Shown: positions 9,260-18,882 of the stretch, piece after piece | How the letters are laid out: every line of letters begins with the position of its first letter | Position numbering within the stretch: the stretch's first letter is position 1 | DNA from: an uncultured Bacteriovoracaceae bacterium | GTDB lineage: Bacteria > Bdellovibrionota > Bacteriovoracia > Bacteriovoracales > Bacteriovoracaceae | Reading direction: 5' to 3' | DNA length: 64,000 nt | NCBI GenBank assembly: GCA_938017795.1 | Contig: CALIJZ010000030.1 | Location: 1-64,000 of the forward strand | The notes under the pieces: generated by a model | The model's database searches: none | The model's input: only the letters and a program-made list of their open reading frames with translations | Told to the model about the DNA's origin: nothing | Position numbers and translations under genes: made by a program

Positions 9260-11478
9260 CTTCGCTCCAAGCAAACATTTCTAAATTCACAATAAGAGCA
9301 AGACATTTCATCTTGAGGTGAAGCCAAAAACTGTCTATCAATTGAAATTCTTTTGATTAATTCATCTTCAAACTGTTTATAATTTTGAACTGTATCTAAC
9401 AAGCTATTATTGGCCCTTTTATTTTTACCATCTTGTTCATAACTAAAAGTTGATAATATTCTTGAATCTTTTGGAGATGTTAAATTGAAATACCCCACCA
9501 TAAAGTCATCTTTTTTAACTATTTTGTCGGCATAAAATAGAGTTTGAATCTTTTTTAATTCAATAATCCCCTTAACTGTAGGAATTGAGGATTGACCTGC
9601 TTTAAAATCAATAATTGCTTCACGGTTTTTTCCAACCACATATAGATCAATAGAACCTTTATAACCAGGATTTGTAATTTCTTTTTCAAAATATATTTGT
9701 GGTTCTTCAAATTGCTCTAAAAGTGCTCTGGTAAACTTCACTCCATTATGTATTCGATGAAATGAGATCTCTTTCATACTACTAAACTCTTTGAACTCGA
9801 CTTTCTTGTTAGCAAAAAACTCTAAGAAAAAATTCTCATACCACTGCCCCATCTCAGAATCAGCGATATTCTCAGTCATGAACTTCTCTATTCCTAAATG
9901 TTCAAATCGTCCTCGCTCCAATGAGCTCATAAGCTCTGACGAGTCTAATGGCTTCATAAGCTTAGTTTCATACTTAAAGTAAAACTTACGAGGGCAATCT
10001 AAGTAAGCTTGCAAGGAAGTTGCCGAGTGATACTTCCTATTACTTTTAACGTTTGCAGTTAAGTTCACATAGCTGTTTATATTCTTAGTAAGACTCTTTA
10101 CTTTCCATCTCGAAACATCTCCTCCCTCTAAAGTAGATTGAATGTTTTTATTTTCTAAATAAAACTTCTGATCAATTAATAATTTCTTTGTTTTATCAAA
10201 AAAGAGCTCATCTCTATAAAAATTCTTATAGAGCTCTTCAAAGCGAGTGTTTTTTATTGCTCCAATAGCACCCAGAGCTTTTAAAGTTTCCTTAGGTAAG
10301 TTCCAAAAGGGATTACTGGCATGAGTTTTATCAGACTCATAAAAACAAATAACTTCTTTGTCTCCTATATAAAGTAGTTCATCTAAAGAGTAGAGAGCAT
10401 AGTCTTCATTAAAATTTACAAGGAAAACTCTGGGTAAATCCAAGTCTAAAATGCTTATAGTTAGATGAAAGTCGAAAAAAGAAAATTTCTTTTCTTCAGA
10501 AATTTTTTCAATTTGAGCCAGGATTAAAGATAAAATCTTTATCTCTTTATATTTATATTCTTTAATCATTGACTCTAGTAGAGCTGATAAACTTAACTTT
10601 AAGCCTTTTACTTCTTTTCCAATATATTTTTTTAGTATTTTTTTAAATTTAATAAGAACTTGCTTGAAATATTCCTGTTCGGTCTTAAAATAAACTTCAC
10701 TTCCTAAGGATTGTATCCACTCCAAGTCAAACGAGTTTACAGATAAAATATTACTATCACTACCTGCAAGAAAGTCTCTTTTAAAGCTCAAATTTTCTAT
10801 AAAATTATTCGATGGAACTTTTGACCTCGCAATCCCAAGTTCTTTGATCTCATAGTCTGCTATCCAATTCACCCAATCAAGATGTGTACTCTCATTTATA
10901 ACTTCAGAAGGTATTCCTATAGATACTTTTGTAGTCCTAGATAATTCGTTAAAAAAATCTATTTGGTTTGAGTTAAAAAACTTAAAGCCCCAAAATATAT
11001 AATTTTCTTTTGTAAAACTTGAGATCCTACTTTGCAATTCATTAATAAGTTTTGCTTCATCGTAAAATTCATGCTCTTCAAGGATGCGATAAGAATGATA
11101 GTAAAAAGATTGTTGCTCTTTTGTTAAGGTCTCAACGACAGATGAGAAACTATCAAAATCATTGGTATTATTTCTAATTTCAGTAAAGTAATCAAAGGCC
11201 ATCTTGAATAAATTAAAGTTTTCATCTTGGCCAGTCTTAATCCAAATCTCGGATAATAGTTTCATCAATTCTGATTTTTTTAAAACCTCAAGGTCTCCAC
11301 TGTGGTTTTGAAGAAAATTAGAAAATGAAATAACTTCCAAATGATTTAATTGGGCCCTTAAAAGGTCTGCTTCATTTGGACTAGGAACTATAATTATGGA
11401 CTTTTCACTTGATATGTCTGACCAAAACTTATCTTTATAAAGACCGTTTATAGATTTAAAGGTTAATAAATTTAGCAT
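9256..11478 (-). CDS. addB: AddB-like subunit with Fe-S PD-(D/E)XK nuclease
   Basis: 740 aa from the ATG at 11478, 4 nt after the pdxH stop; a GTG at 11514 inside pdxH is an alternative. The N-terminal region resembles an inactivated helicase and has no Walker A motif. The C-terminal nuclease is complete: SATSLQAYLDCPRKFYF (Cys495), GSIDLYV, IIDFKAGQ, and C727-x2-C730-x5-C736, the four Cys that hold a 4Fe-4S cluster in AddB. It forms the AddAB recombination helicase-nuclease with the following gene (ATGA overlap). Divergent sequence over residues 1-450 is usual for AddB/RecC-type subunits. Confidence 0.8.
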   Translation of the reverse strand: MLNLLTFKSINGLYKDKFWSDISSEKSIIIVPSPNEADLLRAQLNHLEVISFSNFLQNHSGDLEVLKKSELMKLLSEIWIKTGQDENFNLFKMAFDYFTEIRNNTNDFDSFSSVVETLTKEQQSFYYHSYRILEEHEFYDEAKLINELQSRISSFTKENYIFWGFKFFNSNQIDFFNELSRTTKVSIGIPSEVINESTHLDWVNWIADYEIKELGIARSKVPSNNFIENLSFKRDFLAGSDSNILSVNSFDLEWIQSLGSEVYFKTEQEYFKQVLIKFKKILKKYIGKEVKGLKLSLSALLESMIKEYKYKEIKILSLILAQIEKISEEKKFSFFDFHLTISILDLDLPRVFLVNFNEDYALYSLDELLYIGDKEVICFYESDKTHASNPFWNLPKETLKALGAIGAIKNTRFEELYKNFYRDELFFDKTKKLLIDQKFYLENKNIQSTLEGGDVSRWKVKSLTKNINSYVNLTANVKSNRKYHSATSLQAYLDCPRKFYFKYETKLMKPLDSSELMSSLERGRFEHLGIEKFMTENIADSEMGQWYENFFLEFFANKKVEFKEFSSMKEISFHRIHNGVKFTRALLEQFEEPQIYFEKEITNPGYKGSIDLYVVGKNREAIIDFKAGQSSIPTVKGIIELKKIQTLFYADKIVKKDDFMVGYFNLTSPKDSRILSTFSYEQDGKNKRANNSLLDTVQNYKQFEDELIKRISIDRQFLASPQDEMSCSYCEFRNVCLERR

Positions 11479-11482
11479 TGTT

Positions 11483-12115
11483 TTATGGGTATTTCCTAAA
11501 AATACTCCACTCACCAGTTTCCAAAAATTCGCAAGCTATTCTATCGTGTAATCTATTATCTCTTCCTTGCCAAAATTCAATTGAAGTGGCTTCTACTTCA
11601 TAACCACCCCAATCATCTGGCTTATCTAGGTTTTTTTTCTCTTGTAATAACTTATATTCATTTATTAATACTTCTCTTGATATTAGTTTTTCACTTTGCT
11701 TTGAAGCTAAGGCCGCAGCTTGACTATCAAAAGGTCGCGACTGGAAATATTCTATAGACTTTTGTTGCGATACTTTCCTAGCAACACCCGAAATTTTCAC
11801 TTGTCTAAATTCATCAACCCAAAAAAAACTCAATCCTACTCGGTTCTCCTCATCTATATCAAGACCTTTTTGACTCAAGTAGTTTGTATAAAAGATAAAC
11901 TTTCTTCCTTCTAATTCTTTTAACAATACGACTCTAGAGCTGACTCCATTTTTTGAAGAATAAGTCGAAAGAGTCATTGCATTTGCTTGAATGACCTTGT
12001 TTTCAATTGCTTGTTCTAACCAAAGTTTAAAAAATGCTATAGGATCACCATGAAGATGTTCTTTGCTTAAACTCTTATCTCCATAATTAGCTCTCAATGA
12101 CTTAATATTTTTCAC
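11483..12115 (-). CDS. pdxH: Pyridoxamine 5'-phosphate oxidase
   Basis: 210 aa. FMN-dependent enzyme that oxidises PNP/PMP to pyridoxal 5'-phosphate in the cytoplasm. Family signatures are visible: HLHGDPIAFFKLWLEQA, a phosphate-binding SSRVVLLK, FYTNY.SQKG, the long SRPFDSQAAALASKQSE segment and the C-terminal EFWQGRDNRLHDRI, which contains substrate and FMN contacts. Length is normal for PdxH. It starts with GTG immediately after the stop of the upstream lipoprotein gene and has no clear Shine-Dalgarno sequence, so translation probably depends on coupling. The context (addB downstream) suggests only shared transcription. Confidence 0.92.
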   Translation of the reverse strand: MKNIKSLRANYGDKSLSKEHLHGDPIAFFKLWLEQAIENKVIQANAMTLSTYSSKNGVSSRVVLLKELEGRKFIFYTNYLSQKGLDIDEENRVGLSFFWVDEFRQVKISGVARKVSQQKSIEYFQSRPFDSQAAALASKQSEKLISREVLINEYKLLQEKKNLDKPDDWGGYEVEATSIEFWQGRDNRLHDRIACEFLETGEWSIFRKYP

Positions 12116-13069
12116 TTAAAGATTTTTATTAATTGTTTGAAATTGATAAATACCACAAAATAATTCAGAACTCGCACCATAACTTAAAAGAGGTGAAATA
12201 ATTCCTCTCTTTTCCGTTTTAACTGAATTACTTAAGTCTCCCCAATCTTTTCCTCTTTTTGGAAAATCAAGGTTAATAGTTCCTCCCCCAGTTAGCAGTA
12301 TTAGTGTGTCTGTTGAGTTATATGTTTTCTTTATAAAGTTGATGAAATTTTCAATTTCAATTAAAACCTCTTGAGCAGCTTTATAGTTCCTAGAATTTAA
12401 GAACCTAGAATAATTTAAGTTTCTATAAACGAAAACTACTTCATCATTAACAAATCTTTGATTAAGAGAAATAAAATTTTCTTGCAAAGAATTAAAGCAT
12501 TTTCTTTGCGTACAAGACTTATCATCATACAGCCCAGCATTTAACTTCTTAGTATTATTAGCATGAAAGCTTAATCTTTCTGATGACATCATACTGTTAG
12601 TTCTATTTAGGTAGACAAGATTTGTTAACCAAGAACTAGATTTACAATTTAAACTTTTAACAAGTGAATCCTGAGAATCAAACCCTTCTTCAACAATAAT
12701 CTTAGAATGGTCTCGATATTTAACTTTCTGATAAAATGGATCTGAAGAAAAACTTTGGCAATTCAAGTCATCAAAACTTGTGCCTGAAATTTGGGAATTT
12801 AGCGAATGAGAAACCCTCGGCCTCATTTCAAAAAGAGTATAATCCCAAAAACTCCCCAAACAAGAAAACCTACTATAAGTCTCTCCTTTAGATGGATTCC
12901 AATCGGTAAATTTCAATAAAGCCAAATGTTCTTGAGAAAATCCTGGAAGTTGAATCCAAAAAATATTTTGTGCCTCTTTGCCAACTTTATGCTCATTCCC
13001 ACCAAGCTCTATCGTTTGCGAGCAAGAAAGAAGAAAAAAACATAAAAAAGTTTTAACTAAGTTGTTCAT
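12116..13069 (-). CDS. Lipoprotein with alkaline-phosphatase-superfamily features
   Basis: 317 aa from the ATG at 13069. A lipoprotein signal (FLCFFLLSC, Cys at 16) is followed by a globular domain. The stretches WIQLPGF near the start, then LILLTGGGTINLDFPKRG and a late SPLLSYG, resemble the layout of alkaline phosphatase/sulfatase-fold proteins (an early D/T region and a late metal-binding strand such as TSDHG). The usual metal-binding Asp/His residues are not obvious, so the enzyme may be inactive or the resemblance spurious. It overlaps the glycosyltransferase gene by 17 nt and could act on envelope glycans. A Sec-exported lipoprotein is certain; the fold is a weak guess. Confidence 0.55.
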   Translation of the reverse strand: MNNLVKTFLCFFLLSCSQTIELGGNEHKVGKEAQNIFWIQLPGFSQEHLALLKFTDWNPSKGETYSRFSCLGSFWDYTLFEMRPRVSHSLNSQISGTSFDDLNCQSFSSDPFYQKVKYRDHSKIIVEEGFDSQDSLVKSLNCKSSSWLTNLVYLNRTNSMMSSERLSFHANNTKKLNAGLYDDKSCTQRKCFNSLQENFISLNQRFVNDEVVFVYRNLNYSRFLNSRNYKAAQEVLIEIENFINFIKKTYNSTDTLILLTGGGTINLDFPKRGKDWGDLSNSVKTEKRGIISPLLSYGASSELFCGIYQFQTINKNL

Positions 13070-14030
13070 TAATTTTACCAAATACTGCCTCAGGTCTTAT
13101 ATCTACCATACATTTTTTGTAGGTATCTTGCGAACACTTTCCACGCCCATCTTTGCTACATGGTCGACAAGCCAGATTTACCTCAAGTACCTCTACGTTT
13201 TTACTTGTCGGATAACCAAATGCTGTTGGCCCCATTAAGCACACTCCGGGAACATCTAAGCTATCACCAATGTGTAAAAGACCTGTATCAGCTGAGACAA
13301 ATTGCTTGGATTGAGACACGATATAGCAACTCTCTAGCAAAGAGCATTTTCCAACATAATTTAGAACTCTCTTAGAAAATTGATTCATCACTTTGTCAGC
13401 GACATTTTTTTCTAGTTCTCCTCCAAGCAAAACAACCTCTTGGTTAGTCTTGCTTAAAATTAAATCAATTAAAGTAATCCAATGCTTAGTTGGCCAAATC
13501 TTTAAATCCCAATTCGCTCCAAGGACTAAAGCTATTTTTCCTTTAGGTAAATCATTACGTGAGATATCAAAAGTCCATTCAGACGATTCAACCTTCTCAA
13601 ACCCAAGAGGGCTAACAAAGCTCAAGCGAGAAATAAAAGGCCAATTCTCAAAATAGTTCTTTCTAAATTTAAAAAGAAAAAGTCTCTTTAGCCTCGATTT
13701 TTTCCTAGTTATAATTTTTGAACCTTTACCAATTCTAAGAAGACTTTTAACGATAAAACTCCGAATGTTACTATGCGCATCATAGATATGATCATACTCT
13801 TGTGCTCTCAATCCCCAGGCCATCTTAATAAGACCTATAAGACCATGGCCTTTATTAAATGAATGTATTTGAGTTATCTTTTTCTCGAGTCCAACGATCT
13901 CACTAAAATTTGTTTTAGTAAGAAAATCGATCTGAATATTTGGGTATTTACTCAACAAGACAGGAATACACGACAAACTTTGTACGATATCTCCAAAACT
14001 GCTGAATCTTATTATTAATAGCTTTTTCAT
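13053..14030 (-). CDS. Glycosyltransferase family 9 (heptosyltransferase-like)
   Basis: 325 aa from the ATG at 14030, which gives the standard GT9 N-terminus KKLLIIRFSSFGDIVQSL; an upstream ATG at 14060 would add 10 residues. The second Rossmann half has LVLGANWDLKIWP, VVLLGG and the nucleotide-sugar binding SADTGLLHIGDSLDVPGVCLMGPT. A Cys-rich insert near the end (CRPCSKDGRGKCS) is typical of GT9 enzymes from delta-type bacteria. It should add a heptose or similar sugar to LPS core at the cytoplasmic face of the inner membrane. Sugar specificity cannot be read. Confidence 0.85.
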   Translation of the reverse strand: MKKLLIIRFSSFGDIVQSLSCIPVLLSKYPNIQIDFLTKTNFSEIVGLEKKITQIHSFNKGHGLIGLIKMAWGLRAQEYDHIYDAHSNIRSFIVKSLLRIGKGSKIITRKKSRLKRLFLFKFRKNYFENWPFISRLSFVSPLGFEKVESSEWTFDISRNDLPKGKIALVLGANWDLKIWPTKHWITLIDLILSKTNQEVVLLGGELEKNVADKVMNQFSKRVLNYVGKCSLLESCYIVSQSKQFVSADTGLLHIGDSLDVPGVCLMGPTAFGYPTSKNVEVLEVNLACRPCSKDGRGKCSQDTYKKCMVDIRPEAVFGKINEQLS

Positions 14031-14089
14031 TTCTTTTAACTTTCTGACTATAATAGTCATTAAATAATCTAATTTAAAGGAACAATCCT

Positions 14090-16093
14090 ATGGATATGAA
14101 TGCTTCTCGAGAAATCATGTGGAACATCCCTTCATCGTTTAAATACGCGATGTACGCCTTCTTCTTACTTTCAGTTTGTATTTTCTTGAAAGGGACTTAT
14201 TCCAAATATCAATTCGTTACTCAAGGTGGATCTATAAAAGGATTATTACCTGAGAAACTAAATTGGAAAAATCTTTTTGAAACAATATTCTTTCAAGGAA
14301 AGATCAAAAGATTTAAGGCCCCAGGAATTTTTCATACATTAATTTATTATGGATTTGTTGTTTTATTTATTGCAACAGAGTTAGTTGCAATACATTTTGA
14401 TACTCCTTTTAAAGTTTTCAAAGGACCTACTTATATTATTGTAAGCTTTCTGGCTGACTTTGGTGGACTAGCAATTTTAATCGGTCTAGGACTTGCTTAT
14501 AAAAGACGTTATATTGATCAGCCAGATTACTTAAGTTCCACCAAACCAAATCAAGAAAAGTTTATGTACTTTATGTTAGCAGCTCTAGTTATCCTAGGCT
14601 TCCTACTTGAAGGTATTAGAATTGTAGGTGTTGAAGACCTAGCAACAACTCCTGAGTCTATGTATTCACCTATTGGATTTTGGATTGCCAAGTTTTTAAG
14701 TATATTTAATATGAGTGATTCAACGTTAAGCCTTGTGTATCGAGTCTCTTGGATGGTTCATATGATTAACACCATGGCATTTGTCGCATCAATTCCTTAT
14801 ACAAAGTTCTTTCACTTCATTGCAGCGCCTATAGGAGCCTTAGTTACTCCACCAATGCGAGGAGCAGTTTTAGAGCCAATGAACTTTGAAGATGAAACTG
14901 CAGAAACATTTGGTCTAGGCAAACTATCTGAACTTACAATGAAGCAGAGACTAGATACTCTATCATGTGTTGAATGTGGAAGATGTACTCAAGTTTGTCC
15001 TGCTAATCTTGCAGAGAAACCATTAGATCCTAAGAAAATCATTACTAAAATGCGAGACACTGCTGAGGCTGCGGGTAAAGCAGATAAAGATCTCTGGGAA
15101 GAGCAGGTTTATTTAAATAATGAATTAGATGCCTGTACAACTTGTGGTGCTTGTATGGAAGAGTGTCCGATGAATATTGAACACGTTGATTTAATCATGG
15201 ATCTTAAAAGATATAAGGCACTTACTCTTGGTCAACTACCTCCAGCAGCAGCTGATGCCACAAATAAAATTAGAGTTAATGGTAACCCATGGGGAATCTC
15301 TCAAGATGAGCGATTTAAATGGGCTGAAGGACAAGACGTTCCAGTGGCAGTTGAAGGTGAAAAAATAGATTATTTATATTACGTAGGTTGTGCTGGATCT
15401 TATGATGCTTCAAACCAAAAAGTTGTGAAAGACACTGTAATGCTTTTAAAGAAGGCCGGTGTAAACTTTGCAGTAATGGGTAAAACAGAAAAATGTAATG
15501 GTGACCCAATTAGAAGATTTGGTGATGAATATACATTCTTTGAAATAGCTATTGAAAATATCGCTAATATGAATAAATATACTTTTGATAAAGTTGTTAC
15601 TCACTGTCCACATTGCTTGCACACTATTGGAAAAGAGTATGCAAAATTTGATGACGGTGACTTTGATACTGTTCATCATACTGAACTATTAAGTCAACTT
15701 GTAAGAGATGGAAAATTACAACCTAAAAAATCGATCAATGAAGAAGTAACTTTCCATGATCCATGTTACCTAGGTCGCCACCACGGTGAATACAATGCAC
15801 CAAGATCTATTCTTGAAGCCATACCAGGACTTAAAGTTACCGAGATGGAAAAAAATAAAGACAAGGCCTTATGCTGTGGAATGGGCGGTGGAAATATGTG
15901 GTATGAACTAGATGAAGGAAAACACCTTGCTGAGAATAGACTAGAAGAGATTGGAGAAACAAAAGCTCCAAAACTTGCTACAGCTTGTTCTTATTGTATG
16001 ATCAATTTCAACTCATCTAAAGGAACTGTCTCAACGACAGAGAATCTCGAAGTAGAGGATATTGCACAAATTCTAGCAAAATCGATTGAATAG
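14090..16093 (+). CDS. Membrane Fe-S oxidoreductase (ETF:menaquinone oxidoreductase type)
   Basis: 667 aa. About five transmembrane helices form a NarI-like cytochrome b domain (residues about 15-250). It continues into a double 4Fe-4S ferredoxin domain (CVECGRCTQVCP near 293, CTTCGACMEECP near 348) and two CCG domains (HCPHCLH; DPCYLGRHHGEYNAPR near 558; LCCGMGGGNMW near 594), as in HdrD. Proteins of this build pass electrons from electron-transfer flavoprotein to menaquinone. No etfAB genes are in the window. AAAGGA lies 8 nt before the ATG. Three secreted-protein genes follow, the first 1 nt after its stop. Confidence 0.85.
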   Translation: MDMNASREIMWNIPSSFKYAMYAFFLLSVCIFLKGTYSKYQFVTQGGSIKGLLPEKLNWKNLFETIFFQGKIKRFKAPGIFHTLIYYGFVVLFIATELVAIHFDTPFKVFKGPTYIIVSFLADFGGLAILIGLGLAYKRRYIDQPDYLSSTKPNQEKFMYFMLAALVILGFLLEGIRIVGVEDLATTPESMYSPIGFWIAKFLSIFNMSDSTLSLVYRVSWMVHMINTMAFVASIPYTKFFHFIAAPIGALVTPPMRGAVLEPMNFEDETAETFGLGKLSELTMKQRLDTLSCVECGRCTQVCPANLAEKPLDPKKIITKMRDTAEAAGKADKDLWEEQVYLNNELDACTTCGACMEECPMNIEHVDLIMDLKRYKALTLGQLPPAAADATNKIRVNGNPWGISQDERFKWAEGQDVPVAVEGEKIDYLYYVGCAGSYDASNQKVVKDTVMLLKKAGVNFAVMGKTEKCNGDPIRRFGDEYTFFEIAIENIANMNKYTFDKVVTHCPHCLHTIGKEYAKFDDGDFDTVHHTELLSQLVRDGKLQPKKSINEEVTFHDPCYLGRHHGEYNAPRSILEAIPGLKVTEMEKNKDKALCCGMGGGNMWYELDEGKHLAENRLEEIGETKAPKLATACSYCMINFNSSKGTVSTTENLEVEDIAQILAKSIE

Positions 16094-16094
16094 A

Positions 16095-17915
16095 ATGAAT
16101 TATGCTTTTTTAGCATATATATTTTTTTTTATATTTTGCTTTGATATAAATGCTCAAAGTAATCAAGGGATTTTGCACTCCCTTGATAATCTTATTTTTA
16201 AAGATAAGCAAAAGATCTCTTTCTATGCTTCCAATTCAAGTTTTCCTGTTGTTGTTTCTAAAGAGTCTGATCTTGATATCAAAAAATACTCTTATGAGTT
16301 AAATATAGATTATCTAAACTCTTTATTTTTTAATTCTTCAAATACCCTCAATAATACAATTAAATCAAACCTTTGCACTTTGTATGAACTACTTTATCTA
16401 AATGTTTATCAGCATAAAGTATTTAATAATAATCTTTTGGCTAATCAAATTAACAAGCGAACAAAACAAGCAAGAATAATAAAGGGATCAAAGACAGTAA
16501 TTCTAAATCATTTAATTAACAAAAATTGTCCTCAGTCTAAAGCCAATATCACTCTTGCAAAAAATAACAACTCTAGAATTTTAAAAAACTATAGTTTTAA
16601 CGAATTATTACAAAGCAGTAGATGCGAACAAAAAATATCAACTCTTATTAAGTCTCAAAACTTTTCTTATCTCGCCTATTTATCCAAAAGAGCTAAAGCT
16701 AAGCCTTCACTTTTTAAATCTCTTTCTCAGCAAGAACTAAATGGTCTAAAGCTATTCAATGAATATTTGCAAAGTAACTCTAAGATTTGCTCCGTTCACA
16801 CAGGAGAAAACCTCCTAAGTATTAGCCAAGATCAACTAACAAGAAAAAACTATATAACACCTCTTTGCAAAGACTATTTCAAAACGAAAAGATCGTTAAA
16901 AGAAAATGAAATTTTAAAATGCGTAAACTCAATAAGAGATAATCTAGACTTCTGCTATACTCATAAATCACGTTATAATAATGCATTTTTCCCATTACAA
17001 GACTGCAAAGTGATCGGTGAGAACTTTATTTTAAATAAGTATAAAAACCTAACTTCTGATTGTCCTGGCAAAATTGCTAATGAAGGAATCGTCAACGCAG
17101 CTCGAGTTATCTCGACTCTTAGTAATACAAAAGAAATAAATCACTGCTTTTCTAAGAAAATTGAAAAGCTTGTAGAGTTTTCAAGCAAGGCCGGGATTGA
17201 AGATGTATGGGATGTGAAACTCTGTTACTTAAATAAATTCTACAATGACAAGAGATGTTACAAGACACTCTTTGATAAAGTAGATGGCCCTCTCTCCTAT
17301 AAAAGTATCATTGAAAAAATCTTGAAAGACTCTAAAATTATTTCTTCCAATATAAGTTGTATGACTACCAAGTATAAAGTTCTAAAAATCGGTGAGTCGA
17401 CTTCTGGCTGTGCTATTCAAATCGACCCAACGATTTGTTCTTTAAACTCATGTCCTTTTGTTATCTATATTAATGGAAATAAAATCAAACATGATATCGC
17501 TTTAGAATCAAAAATTAATCTGAGCTATTTCCCCAAAACTAATCGAGATATTAGCAATTCTTTCCAGAGTCTTTTAAAGTCTCAATATAAAATGAATTCT
17601 AGCCCTGTAAAAAACATGACTCAGCTTAGAAAGTTTATAAAAAAGAAAAGATCAATCATACACGGTGTAGGGTGTGCCGAAGAACTACTTTCAAATTTTT
17701 ATTTCAGAAAATCTTTTGCAAGCTGTCGTCCAGTCCCCTTTCTTATTTCGGGGATCAAAACTGATAAACGAGGATATAATAATGCACTTGTTAATCTTTC
17801 AATAGATAATATGATAAATACTAGAGAGATAGCATGGAATGATATTTCATCTTCTATTTCAAGTTACTCAAAACACTTTGGTCAATGGAGTCTTTATGCA
17901 ATTTATAAAGATTAG
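16095..17915 (+). CDS. Cys-rich secreted protein of unknown function
   Basis: 606 aa from the ATG at 16095, 1 nt after the preceding stop; a TTG at 16086 is an alternative start. A signal peptide (FLAYIFFFIFCFDINAQ) is followed by a Ser/Asn/Lys-rich mature protein with about 18 Cys spread along the length (pairs such as ICSLNSCP), which suggests disulfides in the periplasm or outside the cell. The C-terminal part has a GVGCAEELL motif and a late SKHFGQWSLYAI, a Cys and a His that could form a papain-like dyad; this is speculative. No family recognised. It shares an operon with the next two secreted proteins. Confidence 0.65.
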   Translation: MNYAFLAYIFFFIFCFDINAQSNQGILHSLDNLIFKDKQKISFYASNSSFPVVVSKESDLDIKKYSYELNIDYLNSLFFNSSNTLNNTIKSNLCTLYELLYLNVYQHKVFNNNLLANQINKRTKQARIIKGSKTVILNHLINKNCPQSKANITLAKNNNSRILKNYSFNELLQSSRCEQKISTLIKSQNFSYLAYLSKRAKAKPSLFKSLSQQELNGLKLFNEYLQSNSKICSVHTGENLLSISQDQLTRKNYITPLCKDYFKTKRSLKENEILKCVNSIRDNLDFCYTHKSRYNNAFFPLQDCKVIGENFILNKYKNLTSDCPGKIANEGIVNAARVISTLSNTKEINHCFSKKIEKLVEFSSKAGIEDVWDVKLCYLNKFYNDKRCYKTLFDKVDGPLSYKSIIEKILKDSKIISSNISCMTTKYKVLKIGESTSGCAIQIDPTICSLNSCPFVIYINGNKIKHDIALESKINLSYFPKTNRDISNSFQSLLKSQYKMNSSPVKNMTQLRKFIKKKRSIIHGVGCAEELLSNFYFRKSFASCRPVPFLISGIKTDKRGYNNALVNLSIDNMINTREIAWNDISSSISSYSKHFGQWSLYAIYKD

Positions 17916-18882
17916 TCTCTTGTTGATCGTTAACTTCAGTAACGCATCAGTGAGTGCTAAATTATTTAATCCAAAGTTCTCCACTTCACAAATAAGAGCT
18001 TATTACCCTGATCTTAATATTAATTATACTCAAAATTTCAAAGGTGAGTTATTTGTCTCAAAAAACAATAGAAAAAAGAAGGTCATGCAAAGCTCAAATT
18101 CTGATGTCCTATATACTCTGAACTCACATGGTAATAAAATTATAGGAATTGAAAAAATAGAGAATTTTTCACAAAATTTAAATTTCAGAAAATTATCTTC
18201 TCTGTATTATTCGACTATTGGTGAACAAAAAGTCACAGAACTTGGTAAAGGAGTTTCTCTAAGTATTCATTTAAATGGTGAGTATGCTAGTTTTTACAAC
18301 CCCAATAATAAAAAGATAACTATTAAAGGTCTAAAAGATTATTCAGAAAAAACAATTTTATTAAACAACAAATGGAATCCATACTTTTTCCCTTCAATTA
18401 TTATGAACTATTCTAAAGACATTATTTATAATGAATATGCCGATAATGGAAAAATGATTGTTAGTAAGTTTAACTTAAATAGCAAGAAGAAATCTACCCT
18501 TGTTAGGTCCAAGAGTATTAAAAGAAGATTTGATTTTTGTATAAATCACTCAAATGAAATGATCTATATTCTCAACTCTAGTATTGATACAAAAAACTCT
18601 CTGCCAACATTTATTACAACCTTAACTGGAGAGCAAATCTATAAGACTGACTATAAGATAACAGGGAAATTAATCTGTCATCAAGGTTCACTTTTTTTCT
18701 CTCAAGAAAAAACTAAATTATCAAATGATTTAGATTATAAATATTCATTAAGAGGGTATGAATTTAAAAACTCAAAGCTTAGCGAAATTCATAATTCTCA
18801 ATACCAAATAAACCTCTTTAAACAATCTGACTCTGTATACTTTCAAAACAATAATAATATTTACGAGCTATTTAATAAATGA
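17896..18882 (+). CDS. Exported protein, possible beta-propeller, unknown function
   Basis: 328 aa from the ATG at 17896, chosen because it gives a signal peptide (FIKISLLLIVNFSNASVSA) and has GGAG 6 nt upstream; it overlaps the previous gene by 20 nt. The mature protein is rich in Asn, Ser, Lys and Tyr with regularly spaced short beta strands (SLYYSTIGEQKVTELGKG, IYNEYADNGKMIVSKFNL, MIYILNSSIDTKNSLP), a pattern like WD40/TolB-type propeller blades. I cannot name a family. Coupling to its neighbours suggests it works with the Cys-rich protein. Confidence 0.55.
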   Translation: MQFIKISLLLIVNFSNASVSAKLFNPKFSTSQIRAYYPDLNINYTQNFKGELFVSKNNRKKKVMQSSNSDVLYTLNSHGNKIIGIEKIENFSQNLNFRKLSSLYYSTIGEQKVTELGKGVSLSIHLNGEYASFYNPNNKKITIKGLKDYSEKTILLNNKWNPYFFPSIIMNYSKDIIYNEYADNGKMIVSKFNLNSKKKSTLVRSKSIKRRFDFCINHSNEMIYILNSSIDTKNSLPTFITTLTGEQIYKTDYKITGKLICHQGSLFFSQEKTKLSNDLDYKYSLRGYEFKNSKLSEIHNSQYQINLFKQSDSVYFQNNNNIYELFNK